This document shows positions 1 through 11,200 of a stretch of DNA of 64,000 nt, in pieces (within the stretch, counting starts at the first letter, position 1; the number at the start of each line of letters is the position of its first letter). The notes below the pieces were generated by a model. That model was given only the letters and a program-made list of their open reading frames with translations, ran no database searches and was not told where the DNA came from. Source of the stretch: Cucumis sativus (taxonomy: Eukaryota > Streptophyta > Magnoliopsida > Cucurbitales > Cucurbitaceae); assembly GCF_000004075.3 (NCBI RefSeq), contig NC_026656.2:21276607-21340606 (forward strand). Direction: 5' to 3'. Made by a program: the position numbers and the translations under genes.

Positions 1-1600
1 ACCTCTTTCTTTGGCTTCCTTGACAACAAACAAGACTTTTGATAGATCCTCGGTCTCATTATATTTAGCAAATTCACAACTATTTTAATAGTTAAATTCA
101 ATAATCAAGTTCGAAATGTTAAATTAACCTAATGATCATCGATGACGAAAGAGGTCAAAATATACGAGTTAATTTCTATTTCTACGTTAGATAATGTAAC
201 AACAATTTTCATCTCTGAAGTAAAAAAGTTCATTAAAATAAACAACATTGATGGAGTAAATGGAGTGATTTATAAGGATTTGATGGCTCTTAATTAAAAT
301 TTTAATTAATCATTAAAAGTGAGTTGAAAAAAAGAGAGAGATGAATACATAGTTTGAAAACATTGTGGTATGTGATATCATTTATTAGTTTATTAAAGAT
401 AGATGGATTGGATTGGATTGATTAGAGAAGTAGAAGTTAATTAAAAGGTTAAATAAAGTAAATAATGGAACATTAAAAGACTAATTAACATAGGTGGACC
501 AAACAAAATGATCGGTTTTGGATTTCTTAAAATGCAAGGATATGATGATGTGTGGTAGTTAAAGTCGGTGTGAAGTTTTGTAATTTAATTAATAAATGAA
601 CCCTTAAACCCTAACTATTATTATTATTATCATTGCTTTTTAGACATTCTAAATTTTGGTATTTAACACCAAATTGAGGTAGAAAACAAGAACTCAAATC
701 ACCACCAATAACACTCCCCCAAATTTGTAAACATGTCAAAAATATTATTATTATATGATTTATTGAAAGTAGAGAGACTAAATCTAAAGATTTGATAGTC
801 TAAAGATGAAGATAAAGAAGACGTAAAGTGGTAAGTAGAAAATATTAATTAATTTGATTTCAAACATATTATTTTGGTGATAATATTGTATAGTGTGTTG
901 GTTCATGTAAGTTTGAAAAATCTAATTTGAGTGGATGGTTATTGAAAAAATGTTAGATGTAAGATTGAGTAAAAGTAGAGGAATTATGGAAACATAATAT
1001 GAATTGAATGATAGTGTGAAAAGATAATATTGAGATGAAATAAGAATATAGGTATAATAGATAGGATAGGAAGAGAGGGGTCCCATATAGGGTGATGGAG
1101 ATTTGAATAATTGCACGGAAATCGTAACACACAAGCCTTTTGTTTTTGGTTCTCAATTATATAAAATTCATAAATATTAAAACATTATGATAATTATGAT
1201 ATTGATTGTAACAAAAATAATCTCTTAGTTACCAAAATTTAATTATATAGCCTACATCTGCGGCGTACCAAAGGGTGAGGGAACAAACTGCAAACAAAAA
1301 CATCATCTTCCTCGATCACTAATCAACACCTCTTGATTTCTGACACCTGGACCCCATTAATTGTTTTTATTCTAAGGAAACCCACACCGAATAACTCTAT
1401 GCGTTGGCCGATGCTGATTGGTCTGTTTTCAAAAGTCTTGATCTGTAGCTCTGTCACTTGACTCTCTTTTCTTGGACCCTTTCGCCTCCGATTCTAATTC
1501 TATTTCACTTCTGCTTTCGCTTCTTCAATGGCCGCTCAATTTTTATTCTATCCTCTCTCTCTCTCTTAATCGCTCCATCCCAGATTTTGCTTCTTCCACA
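1..1600. other. AT-rich intergenic region and 5' flank of the first gene
   Basis: No coding exon could be supported on either strand. The stretch is AT-rich, with a short GATTG tandem near 403-422 and a single telomere-like AAACCCTAA at about 605. From about 1260 the composition becomes richer in C and T (CTCTCTCT near 1553-1565), as expected for the promoter and 5' leader of the gene starting at 1601. An in-frame upstream ATG at 1472 is open down to that gene. Confidence 0.5.
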
Positions 1601-1604
1601 ATGC

Positions 1605-1635
<31 letters not shown>

Positions 1636-2038
1636 CCCCATTGATGGAACCTTGCGATCGGAGGAGGGAGAAGATCTTCGTGATCAAGTAGGAGTTTCGT
1701 ATTCTTCATGTGGATGTTTCTTCGGATTTCGATCCAGACTGTCTCGTGTTCGAGGCGGGTATTTACCGCTGCAATCCAATCGGAAGACCGAAGAAGTGAA
1801 GCAGCACCAGAGTTGGATGATGACCAAGGTGAAGAGATTGAACGAGATTATAAAAGCTGTGGCAGGGCGGAAGTGGAGAAGTTTGATTAATGGAATAATT
1901 AACAAGAGACGGAGTGTGAGGTTTCAGTACGATCCCAGGAGTTATGCTCTGAATTTTGACGAAGGGATCGAGGAAGAAGCACGCCATACTCTCCACCCGA
2001 TCGGACTGGGGATTGGAATGAACAGAAACCAAATATGA
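1601..2038 (+). CDS. Small basic plant protein of unknown function with poly-Ser N-terminus
   Basis: Single-exon ORF of 145 residues ending in TGA. I chose the ATG at 1601, which follows a CT-rich leader and begins MPSSSS. The frame is also open to an ATG at 1472, but those 43 extra residues look like translated leader (Ser/Leu-rich from CT repeats). Residues 3-12 are ten serines encoded by a TTC/TCT microsatellite. The middle is basic (KVKRLNEIIKAVAGRKWRSL, about residues 75-95). Near residues 107-121 there is a distinctive stretch, VRFQYDPRSYALNFDEG. I associate a motif like FxYDPxSYALNFD with a family of short uncharacterised plant proteins, but I cannot name a function. No signal peptide or membrane segment is evident. 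Codon use and GC content are clearly higher than in the flanks, which supports coding. Confidence 0.72.
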
Positions 2039-3665
2039 TACATATGCCTATTGGCCGGTTCCATACTTTCCATCTCTTCTTCTTCTTCTTCTTCTTCTTC
2101 TTCTTCCCAATGTCATTTTTTTTTTTATGTACATTGCTTAATTAAATGATTAGTTGTGCTGCTAATTCTTTACGCTTTCACTTTGATATCCATTCAATAC
2201 AAATATTTATATTTTATAGTACAAAACAATAGAGATTAAATTAAATTAAAACGCACTGCAATAATAAAAAAATATATATCTATTAAAGTTAGGTGATGAA
2301 ACACACACGTAAACACCCACAAAAGACTGATTTTAGACTAGAGATTAAGTAAACACCAATATTATGTTAATATAACATTGAGAGTGAGATTTAGCATCTT
2401 TTATTTCTTTTTATGTATGCATATGGTTTGATATGGGTAATGTAGAACATTAATCATTGACTAGAGGTCAAGATTCAAATCAATCTCTTGTTATATATGT
2501 ATATTCAATTCTTCAACTTCAAATTTTCACAACCAACTTGTTATATATATATATACATACTTTCAATGTGAGAATACAAATTGTTATTTTAATGGTGACT
2601 AGTTAGTCAATAGTTTGAAGTCAAAGAACAGAATAATTGATACAATATAAACATTACATGTTTTCAGTGCAAGTTTTGCTCTTTTGGAGTGATACTGTAT
2701 AAATATAATTGCTTCATATTCGAATCATTTCACAACCACTTTTTTAATTACGATTCAAAATTATTTTTATAATGCTAAAAATAAACTTAATCAATTTTTT
2801 AATCACTTTTATGCTTTTTTTTTTCCTTTTCTTTTCAAAGTGATAGGATTATATAACAATATTTTGATCAAATATTATATTACGTAATTAAACACAACAA
2901 AAATTACAAACTCAATTCTTTATTTAAAAACTGTTCTCTATGATCAACACAATCATTAAATTTGAAGTTTTTTTTCATCATTAAAAAAGAACTACATGAT
3001 CGTTCAACGGAAGACTACTCTATGAACATTGATTGAGACATTTTTTATATTTTCCATCGTGGATCTATGGATTTTAAACGAATTTGTTATATCTTTTAAA
3101 AAACCCCAAGAAAAATCATATTAAAATCACTCCATCATAGAGTTGATGAATTAAGTATGATCAATGAAATTTCGTGTCAAATACATATATAATGTAAAAG
3201 CTATGTTTTGACATATTAACTACAACTTCAAATCAATCGTGAATCTAAGACGTGTTAAGAAAAAGCCATAATGGCTAGTATAGTATGACTTGTAAAGGAA
3301 CCATACCAAACCTTATTACACTATACATCTATTTTCCTCACCAAGAAAAATTCTTCAACATCTCACTAAACCAAGTGGAAAACACCCAATTCAGTTCTAC
3401 AAAAGCCTTCAATATTTAAATTCTAATCTTCCGTGTAGTAGTTCAGTTGCATCCTCCTCCATTCAAATTCCTTTCACCATATATATATAACAATGGCCTT
3501 CAACATCAACATTGCTGCTGAACCCCAGAACACTCGATGATTTCCAATTTCATTCAATGCTTCAAATCTGTTTGATTTATACCTTCAGCTTACAACTTGA
3601 TATCGAAGGATCAAGGGGATTCTTTCCTTCTTTTGTTGTTGTTATTTTCTTCCATCAAGCTAGAG
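2039..3665. other. Intergenic region between convergent genes
   Basis: It lies between the 3' end of the small gene (+) and the 3' end of the KNOX gene (-). It contains a TTC/CTT microsatellite (2076-2107), a T run near 2117, and AT-rich DNA without supported coding sequence. The right-hand part, from roughly 3500 to 3665, is probably the KNOX 3' UTR. A 15-codon ORF on + at 3493 (begins MAFNINIAAEP) follows an ATATATATATAAC stretch by only a few bases and is probably fortuitous. Confidence 0.5.
2076..2107. repeat. TTC microsatellite
   Basis: About ten TTC/CTT units immediately 3' of the small gene, probably in its 3' UTR. Confidence 0.9.
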
Positions 3666-6600
3666 CTATGGATGGTCGTTGCCTGTTGCTTCACCTGCAT
3701 TACTTCTTTTTCAAATCAAGTTAGAGAAATGGCACACAACTTCTGGAGTAGCATTTCGTTCAGTAGCTATACCTTTTGCGTTTAGTCTTCAAGGTCGTTG
3801 AGGTTGAAGGATTTGTGTGCCAATTCCTCTTCCTTTGGTTAATAAACCAGTTATTTATCTGCTTTAATTGAAGACCAGTTTCCTGAACCAACTTTGCTTT
3901 ATCTTCCTCCTAAAAACAGGGAAATGAAAGTTCAATTCAAAAATAGTTGGTCATTTTAGGAATACAGCTTCAGAAGTACTAGGTACTTTTTCGCCCATTT
4001 AAGGATTCCATAGAAGGCCTACTAATTACTTGTTTGTAGCTTGAATATTGTACTTTTCTTAGACGCCTGTACCCTAAGGGATTTTTTTTAATGACTTAAA
4101 AATACTTTCCTAAGTACAAGAAGGTCGTTTCAAACCGACCCTTAATGTATTTATGAGGCTCATAATTGACCTCACCTATGGAAAAGGAACAGAATCTATA
4201 ACCAGCATACTCACAGTTGGATATGGCCATTTTGAATGTGATTGCCACCAAGCTTTTAAGACGGACGTGGTGTCACCAGGAAGTTTACCTGCTCTCCTTT
4301 TTCGTAAGATCTCCTCCCTTATATCTACAATTTTCTCCTTGTATCCCTGTTAAAAGTAGAGCTAGTACTTTTGTTAGTCAAAGCTGCAGAATAATTAAAT
4401 TTCATTATATTCCTTGAACTTTTATTTTCGCTCTATTTTAATCCATAAACTTTCCAAATGTATATTTTGACCCTTGAACTGATTTTCCATTTTAATCTCT
4501 AAACTTTTAGATAGTGTACTTTAGTCCCCAAGCTTTTTAGAAACTATTTTGCTCTTTTTTTGTTATTCTTTTCATCTAATTTTCACTAACCTAATGCTAG
4601 TTTCTAATCACTATGGCCTGAAGTCATGCTCATATAGTGACATGTTATAAAGACTCAAACCCACATCACCAGTTTGCTATAAACAAAATAAGATAGAATC
4701 AAAATAAAGATATGGAACTAAAGTTCAGGATCAAAACCAAAATAGGATTAAACCCTGAAAAATAAACAAAAACGTGAGAGAGAGAGAGAGAGAGAGGCCT
4801 CACATTCTTTAGTTCATGCTTCAATTCGTGCCTGACCCTTTCCATCAAGGATCTCTCACTCTCTGTTGGGATAAGGGGACCGAATCCCATAGTATCATGA
4901 CCCTCCAAACTTCCATCAAACATAGCATCGCTATCTATTTGGTCTTCGTCATCATCGGACATTGTAGCACCCGTACCTACACCTGGTGAAACGCCTAGAC
5001 AAGGAAAATGCAGAAATAATTATAGCTTTTATAACCAGACTCATTAAATAAACCATAACTAACACAACCCTTGACTGGAAGAATAAGGGTTCTAAGTTCT
5101 AACCATCCAAACAGAAAGTCATCGAGTGTAGACTAGTAAACAAAATAACACGTAATTATTTCCTTGGGTGAAAAATTTAGGATCACAAGGGTCCGCTATT
5201 AATCATTTCTTTGGGTGAAAAATTCAGGATCATAAGGGTCCGCTATTTCTTTTAATCAAAATCACAGAGAAATTCAGATGCTAACACAAACAACCAAAAA
5301 TAGGATTTATTCTATGCTCTTCCAATTTAATCTACTGGTTTGAGTCGGACCATGCTTTTTTTTTTAATAAACTGAAGTAAAGTTGCACCTCTTGATATTT
5401 TAATTTTCAGCATATGATATATAAACGAGTGGCCCAATGTGGGTATGCAATAAGGAACTTCCTCAAAGGTCCAGAGCCTATGAGCGGTTTCAAAAAACTC
5501 TAAGCATGCCAATGGGATACGAAAATAAGGGTGGGATGATCATTGTAAGCCAAAAGAACCTAGAAAACGTCAGAGGAAAACTAAACGATGCACAAATTTT
5601 AAAATCCAAATAACAGGACAATTGACTTCTTTCCATCAGTTTCCCTCCGGTACATCAAATAACCAAATCGTATCTTGTATTCCTTTTGTAGTCTCATAGA
5701 ATATATGGCACTGGAATTTTTCAATTTGCATCATTTAAAGAACATCTGTCTTAATAGTTAATAAGTGCTCATGAATACTTGTAAAGCATCTAGGGGGACA
5801 AAGTACAAGCATTATCCTGAAGAAATATTAAATATGAGGAGAATGAAACTTTTACTCAGTAAGAAAAGTAACTGCTAAATAGAATAACCAACAAGCATGC
5901 AACACATTGAATAAACTTTTCTCTTTATTCCCCTTGTTCTTGCTTTATCTCTTTCACTCTTATAGTTTGAAAATACCTGTCAAGCTTTGCAGAGATTGCT
6001 CAATTTCCCAGCAGGCATATACTGCTTCCATTGCATGGACACGGACATGTTGCTGGAGTTGTTCTTTAAAAGAACAAAGTAAAAAAACATAATGCGTCTG
6101 CAGCATAGAACGATGAAAATAGCAAGAAATTAAATTAGCATCATTAAGCCGTCAGCACCAAACCTCAGCAATGTACCACGAGCAACAAATGAATTCATTC
6201 AGCACTTCAAATTCTTCATTTCAATTTTGAGAAATCCGTACTAGACACATATCTTGCAGGAAATAAATTATCTTATGCAAGAAGGCTGAGAAACCAAACA
6301 TGTTTTAGTTTGAAATTTGAAATAGAATTCAGAAGAATAACACTAAAAATAGTTTCCCTTCAAGAGTCAACTGTTTCAAGAAATTGAATATAAACATCAT
6401 GAAACAGTATGAAAGGAAGAGCTAGACACTGATAATACAAAAAACATACGTTTACTCGAACATGACGATGGCAAAACAATATAAGACATGGGTTATATCC
6501 TTAAATTGACAGATGATGGAGTGAAGCATACAGTTCAAGTAATGGGTTTCTGGAAGAAAGAAAAAACAATGAACTCGTAGCATTAGGAAACTACCTTTAC

Positions 6601-7874
6601 GACGAGCCACACGATTCACTCCAAAAATGTAATGGCAATCGGACAATCACTCGCTTACTAAGCCCTAGTTTTCAAACCGAAAGGGGGTTGGTGATTCACC
6701 CAATCTCAGAGCTTAAAATGACCAGAAATTCTTAATTACAAACATTTCGTTATCAAGAAGAGAACAGTAATCCATTAGCTGGATTCAAAAGGCAAATCCC
6801 CCAATTCGATGAAGTGAAAGAGATGACAAGTGGGGGAGTGTCTGTAATGCAGACAGCCCTTTTTCTAGGGAAGACGATGCCGGAAGACATGCTAGATTCT
6901 GCCAAGAAGAATGTCTTTCTCGAATCTCTAAAACGTACTGAACTTACAAAGTAGAAAATAAAGAAATGAAGATACTTACAAAGTGCAGACAGAAAAATAA
7001 TTTAATAATCTTTCTCAAACTCAGAGAACTATACGGTCTCCCCAATCCACTGTATGAAACAATCCATAAAAAAAAAAAAATTAAAAAAAAAAAAGATGAA
7101 ACGTACCATGAACTGATCAAGCTCTTTTCCATTGCTGACTATGGACTGGGAACCGTTACCCAGCGACGAGTATTTCGCCGCCACATTCTGAGACCGAGAA
7201 AGCTGAGAATCTATTCTCGGCAACTGATCCACCGGCGTTGCGATCCGGAGGCAGGCGACATGAGCAGAGAGCAGCTGCTCGTAAAGAGGATGCGCCAGAA
7301 TTTCAGCCTTAAACTGCGCATTCTGCCAATTCATCGCCGCTTCTCCACCACGAGCACCTTCATTACAATCGCTCTCAACCGCCACATCGTCGCTGTTATT
7401 CACACCGTCCCCTCCTCCACCACTGCTGTTGTTCTTCAAATCATCCGATTCACGCGACAAAGTCGCAGTAGCGCCAATCATAGCATCGGCAGCATCGGCG
7501 ACGTCATCGATAACATCACTTTGATTGCGATGGAGGATCGGGCGGGAAAGCCATTGACCGGACGAATTGGGAGCAGTCGTGTGAAGATTAAGGAAGTCGG
7601 TGTTGACGTTATCCGCAGCGGTCGTCGTGGTCTCACCGGAGTAGTGAGAATGAGGGGTTTGATTCCGAAGTAAAGCAGTATTCAGCCAATTCGGAGCGCT
7701 CTGAAGCGGATTCTCAGACTTAGAACCATCGGCAGCTGTAGAGTGATCCGTAAGTTGATCAGATAGAATCGAGCGCAGAGTGTTATCAGAAAGCGGGCGT
7801 TCCGATTGCTGCTGTTGAGACTGATTCGCGTAATGGAGAGGAAGGTCCCGAGAGAGGTGGCTGCGAAAAGCCAT
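3666..7874 (-). CDS. KNAT3: Class II KNOX (TALE) homeodomain transcription factor, KNAT3-like
   Basis: Six exons on the minus strand: 7874-7107, 6097-5977, 4994-4804, 4346-4215, 3909-3773 and 3702-3666; 461 residues, close to the Arabidopsis KNAT3 length. The start is [10 protein letters not shown] at 7874, matching the MAF start of KNAT3. An in-frame ATG eight codons upstream is less likely. The N-terminus (1-180) is low complexity (Gln, Ser, Gly, Asp) and contains NWLNTALLR and FLNLHT. KNOX1 spans about 183-225 ([20 protein letters not shown]) and KNOX2 about 247-297 ([23 protein letters not shown]). ELK starts near 354 ([13 protein letters not shown]). The TALE homeodomain is about 374-436, with the three-residue loop WPYP at 400-403 and recognition helix [10 protein letters not shown] at 425-434. 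The protein should be nuclear and act as a heterodimer with BELL proteins, as known for the family. Class II KNOX genes act mainly in differentiated organs. The last 70-nt intron is optional (see findings). Confidence 0.96.
4347..4803 (-). other. KNOX intron 3, with CT microsatellite at its 5' end
   Basis: On the gene strand the donor GTGAGG is followed almost at once by a CT microsatellite (GA on +, 4775-4797). The middle (about 4415-4530 on +) has phrases such as CCTTGAACTTTTATTTT and CTCTAAACTTTTAGATAG. These resemble the degenerate 'TTTAGTCCCTAAACTTT' text common in dispersed plant repeats, so an old repeat insertion is possible. Confidence 0.55.
4775..4797. repeat. GA/CT microsatellite in KNOX intron 3
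   Basis: About eleven GA units on +, beginning about seven bases inside the intron from the exon 3 donor at 4803. Confidence 0.95.
5158..5247. repeat. Tandem duplication, about 47-bp period, in KNOX intron 2
   Basis: Two adjacent copies, 5158-5200 and 5205-5247, share TTGGGTGAAAAATT, then AGGATCA, then AAGGGTCCGCTATT, with only a few substitutions. They lie in the intron between exons 2 and 3. Confidence 0.9.
7068..7094. repeat. A-rich tract beside the KNOX exon 1 donor
   Basis: Two A runs on + separated by TT. On the gene strand this is a U-rich tract starting about twelve bases after the GTACGT donor at 7106. U-rich sequence there usually favours 5' splice-site recognition. Confidence 0.85.
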
Positions 7875-8240
7875 GGTAAAGGAAGCAGATGCAGTCAAAG
7901 ATTATAGAGCCATGGGGGGGGGAGGGAAGCTGTGGAAACAGAGAAAGATGAAGAGATACAAAGTCGAGTGTACTGTAGAAACGTGTCTTCAAGAACAGAA
8001 AAGGAGAGACATGGGAAGCCTCGGGAAGATGTGGAATTTCACAGATTAGGAAAGGAGCGAAAGCACCGGGAGAGAGAAAGCGGTTTTCAGATGAAGAAAA
8101 ACAGGCCGGCAAACTGCTAATTGTAAAACGGCAGTTTGGTTCCCTCTTGTTTTTGGTTTGTAAGGGCGGAGAGATTGGGAGGATTCCTTTTTATCTCTGC
8201 CACTGCCACGTAACATCCGCATCACCTAAAATTTTACTCA
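7875..8240 (-). promoter_or_regulatory. KNOX leader and proximal promoter
   Basis: Upstream of the KNOX ATG on the minus strand. A TATA-like GATAAAAAGG lies near 8188-8197. The sequence GCCACGTAAC on + (about 8204-8213) reads TTACGTGGC on the gene strand and contains the ACGTGGC core of ABRE/G-box elements. The leader is purine-rich on + and contains a run of eight G (about 7914-7921). Upstream ATGs in the leader are treated in the findings. The transcription start is inferred, not seen. Confidence 0.45.
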
Positions 8241-11200
8241 TAAATCTTCATAATTTCTGTACTTCATCCATCAACTAAGATTTTCCCTTTTATATATATA
8301 TTTATATCTTTCATTATTCTTCAGTATTATTCATTAATTATTTTTTAAATTATATATACACACACATCATTATTTCTTCAATATGGTTCAATTATTTTTT
8401 TATTTTAATTTCTTCAATATCTCACCATTCCTACTATTTATTGACTTTGACTCTTCACTCTTCACTCTTCCATCAAACTTTCAAAAGAGATTAATATATC
8501 AAATTAAAATACAATATAAGTATTATATCTATACATATATAGAAAATATGAGGATATTAATAGTAGAATGAGATGTGTATGCATACTATTTTTTTTTACT
8601 TCCTACTTGTGATTAATCCTTACATGTTATTTCCACTCCATAAAATATCAATAACACTTGGAGTTAGGCTCTTTATTTACTTTTTAGAATATTAATATTG
8701 TTTTGTCAATTCCTACCAACAATCTATAACAATGTTATAAATTAATTACTCTCTAACCATCTAATCACAAAACAAAACGTGAGAAATCTGAAAAACCATC
8801 TTTTCCTATGATACGAAGTTAAAGTTGCTTTGAGATACAACATAGTTATCCTCTCTAAGAAATGGATATGTTTTTGTTTAATATTTTTTATTTTTTTATT
8901 TGCATTCACCTCAAAAGTTTAATAGTTTGTAATTTATGAGCACAAACGAATTATATTGATCAAAATTTGTAGTTATTAGTACCTATCAAGTTAAAAAGGT
9001 TCATCTCAAAAGAATCTTGTTGATTACTAAATTCTAATATGGTTATATATATATATATGTAGATGAGGATTAAATATTTTAGTTAGAGAGTTGTATAAGA
9101 CGAAGGCCTAGTGAGGACAAAACCATTTATTGACTAAATGGGTATAGTAGTAGTTGCCCAATTGTTGAGGTAGCTAGCCTAACATCAGATAAAGAAATAT
9201 GGTGTGATATTCAAGCAAGACAATAGAATTTGTCCACGTTATAAACTATAAGCATCTTTTTTGTTTTTCTGTAGACTTTAGTTATTTCAAACAGTGAATG
9301 ATGATGATCTTATGATCTTATTCAAATTGTCAAGTGGTAGGTACAATGTATGTAATTTCGTTGAAATCTGTCCGTCTTCATTTCTTACTGCTAAGATAGG
9401 ATTGAGGAATTTAAAATATATGTAAATAATAAAGGAGTGTTCTGAAGTGATTTAGTTTTAATACTAAACTGTTAGGATTTGATTGGTGGAATTAAAGTCT
9501 CTCTCACAATATGTCAACAAACTGAGTTTGGTATGGTTCAGACTCCAATATATGAAAGACAAAAGTAGCCTCCAATGGAACAAAGAGGAGCAATCTCTTT
9601 GTCCAACAAACACTCATCCTTTCTCCACCACAGCTTACAACAAAGCTTTCTTCTTTTTTTCTTCCACCGATCTCAATTTTAACATAAAGTTATCAATTAA
9701 AGTAAACATTTTTTAATATTATCACTAGAGAAGAAATTTTGTAGAAGGACGAACAATAATTAAGACATGAAACAAAGTGAAAATGAAAAATATTTAGTTA
9801 AGTGTAAAAAATGAAGCAGAAGGAAGAAAGTGATGGTTAATTAGAAGCGTGTAAATTTAATTAGGAGTAGATTTTGTAATTTTGGATGTTAATGTAAATG
9901 TGTGATAATGGTAGATTTTGATGGTTGAGTTGAAATGTAAATTTGTAAAATGAAATTGAAGAAGAGGGGGACCATAAGTTGCACTAATTCTCTCTCTACC
10001 ATTTTGTTTCTATGGGAAGAGGGAAGGACAGAGAGAGTAAGAACCTGCGACACGCAACGTGTCTCTTTCTCTCTCGGATCACCCATCTCACCCGCACGCC
10101 TTTTACATACTCATCCTATCATCCTCCACCACCTGTCTTCTTTCTTCATGCGGACCCTCCCCCCCCCCCTCTTCTTTTCACTCTCCCACACCCTCCCCCT
10201 GCCGCCTTAATCAATGCCATTTTCCCAACTACTTTCTTTTCTAATTCATCTTATCTCTTTCTCTTACATTTTTTTCATTCCCCATTCACTTTTATTTTCT
10301 TACGTAAATACCTTCTAATTTTGTCTCTAATATACTACACTAAATCTATTTTTATATTTTCTCTCATACTCCCTCAAATCTTCTACTTTCAATAAATCTA
10401 AATATTTTAACCAATTTTAATTTCCATTACTAAGTATCAAATATTTATGTATGTATCTATGATTTTATTTATTTTGCTTTATGCATCCAATTCTCATCAC
10501 AATTCAAAACAACATATAAAATTGCTATGGTACTCAATTCATTTTCTTTTCATCCATAACAATATTTTTCTAATGTTTCCAAAATCATTTTAAACAGTTT
10601 AAATTACTTTTTTTTTTTGCTATATATAAATTTATTTTAGGGGTATTTTTTAAAATTAAAATACTGTTTTTTTACCAATCAAATTATCTAGCTGTAAATT
10701 ACTATCGTAGTGATATTTTAAATCTTAAAAGTTAATTTATTTAATAATTTTATAAGAACTACGGTTCTTTTTCCTATGGTTAGCTGTGGAGAAGCAAATT
10801 ATGAAATGGATTATATAAGAAATTACTAATGAAATAAGGAGTTTTTTTGTATTCCATTTTCATAACGTAGGTGTAAAGCAAAGAAGTTGGGCTGTGCATT
10901 GTACTTTTCATAAATCAACAAGAATAAAAAAAAACGTATTTTTCAAATATGAATGGTCACTTTCATGTATTTGTTTTCAATGGACAACATGTTAATTTAT
11001 TTTGTTACCACATGTTAATTGTCACTTTCATAAACATATTTTTAAATGGGACAAGATTGAATACATATTGAAGAGTACGCCAGAGGTTGATCTTTGCTTG
11101 AGTTTTCAACCATCGTTTATCTTAAAAATGATCCTGAATAAATCAAAGGGAAGATGATTCTTAAAGAAACAACCAAAAAATGAAGAATCTCTTTTGACAT

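Noticed and set aside
7029-7106. Continuation of KNOX exon 1 past the GTACGT donor
   Set aside because: It translates to a poly-Phe tail from the intronic T tract, and exon 2 continues the conserved THYV text in frame.
6966-7673. 235-codon ORF on + opposite KNOX exon 1
   Set aside because: Antisense shadow of a GC-rich exon; the minus strand encodes the clear KNOX1 domain.
10012-10395. 127-codon ORF on +
   Set aside because: Open only because the strand is C/T-rich; it is low-complexity Pro/Ser/Leu/Phe and becomes Ile/Phe-rich as the DNA turns AT-rich.
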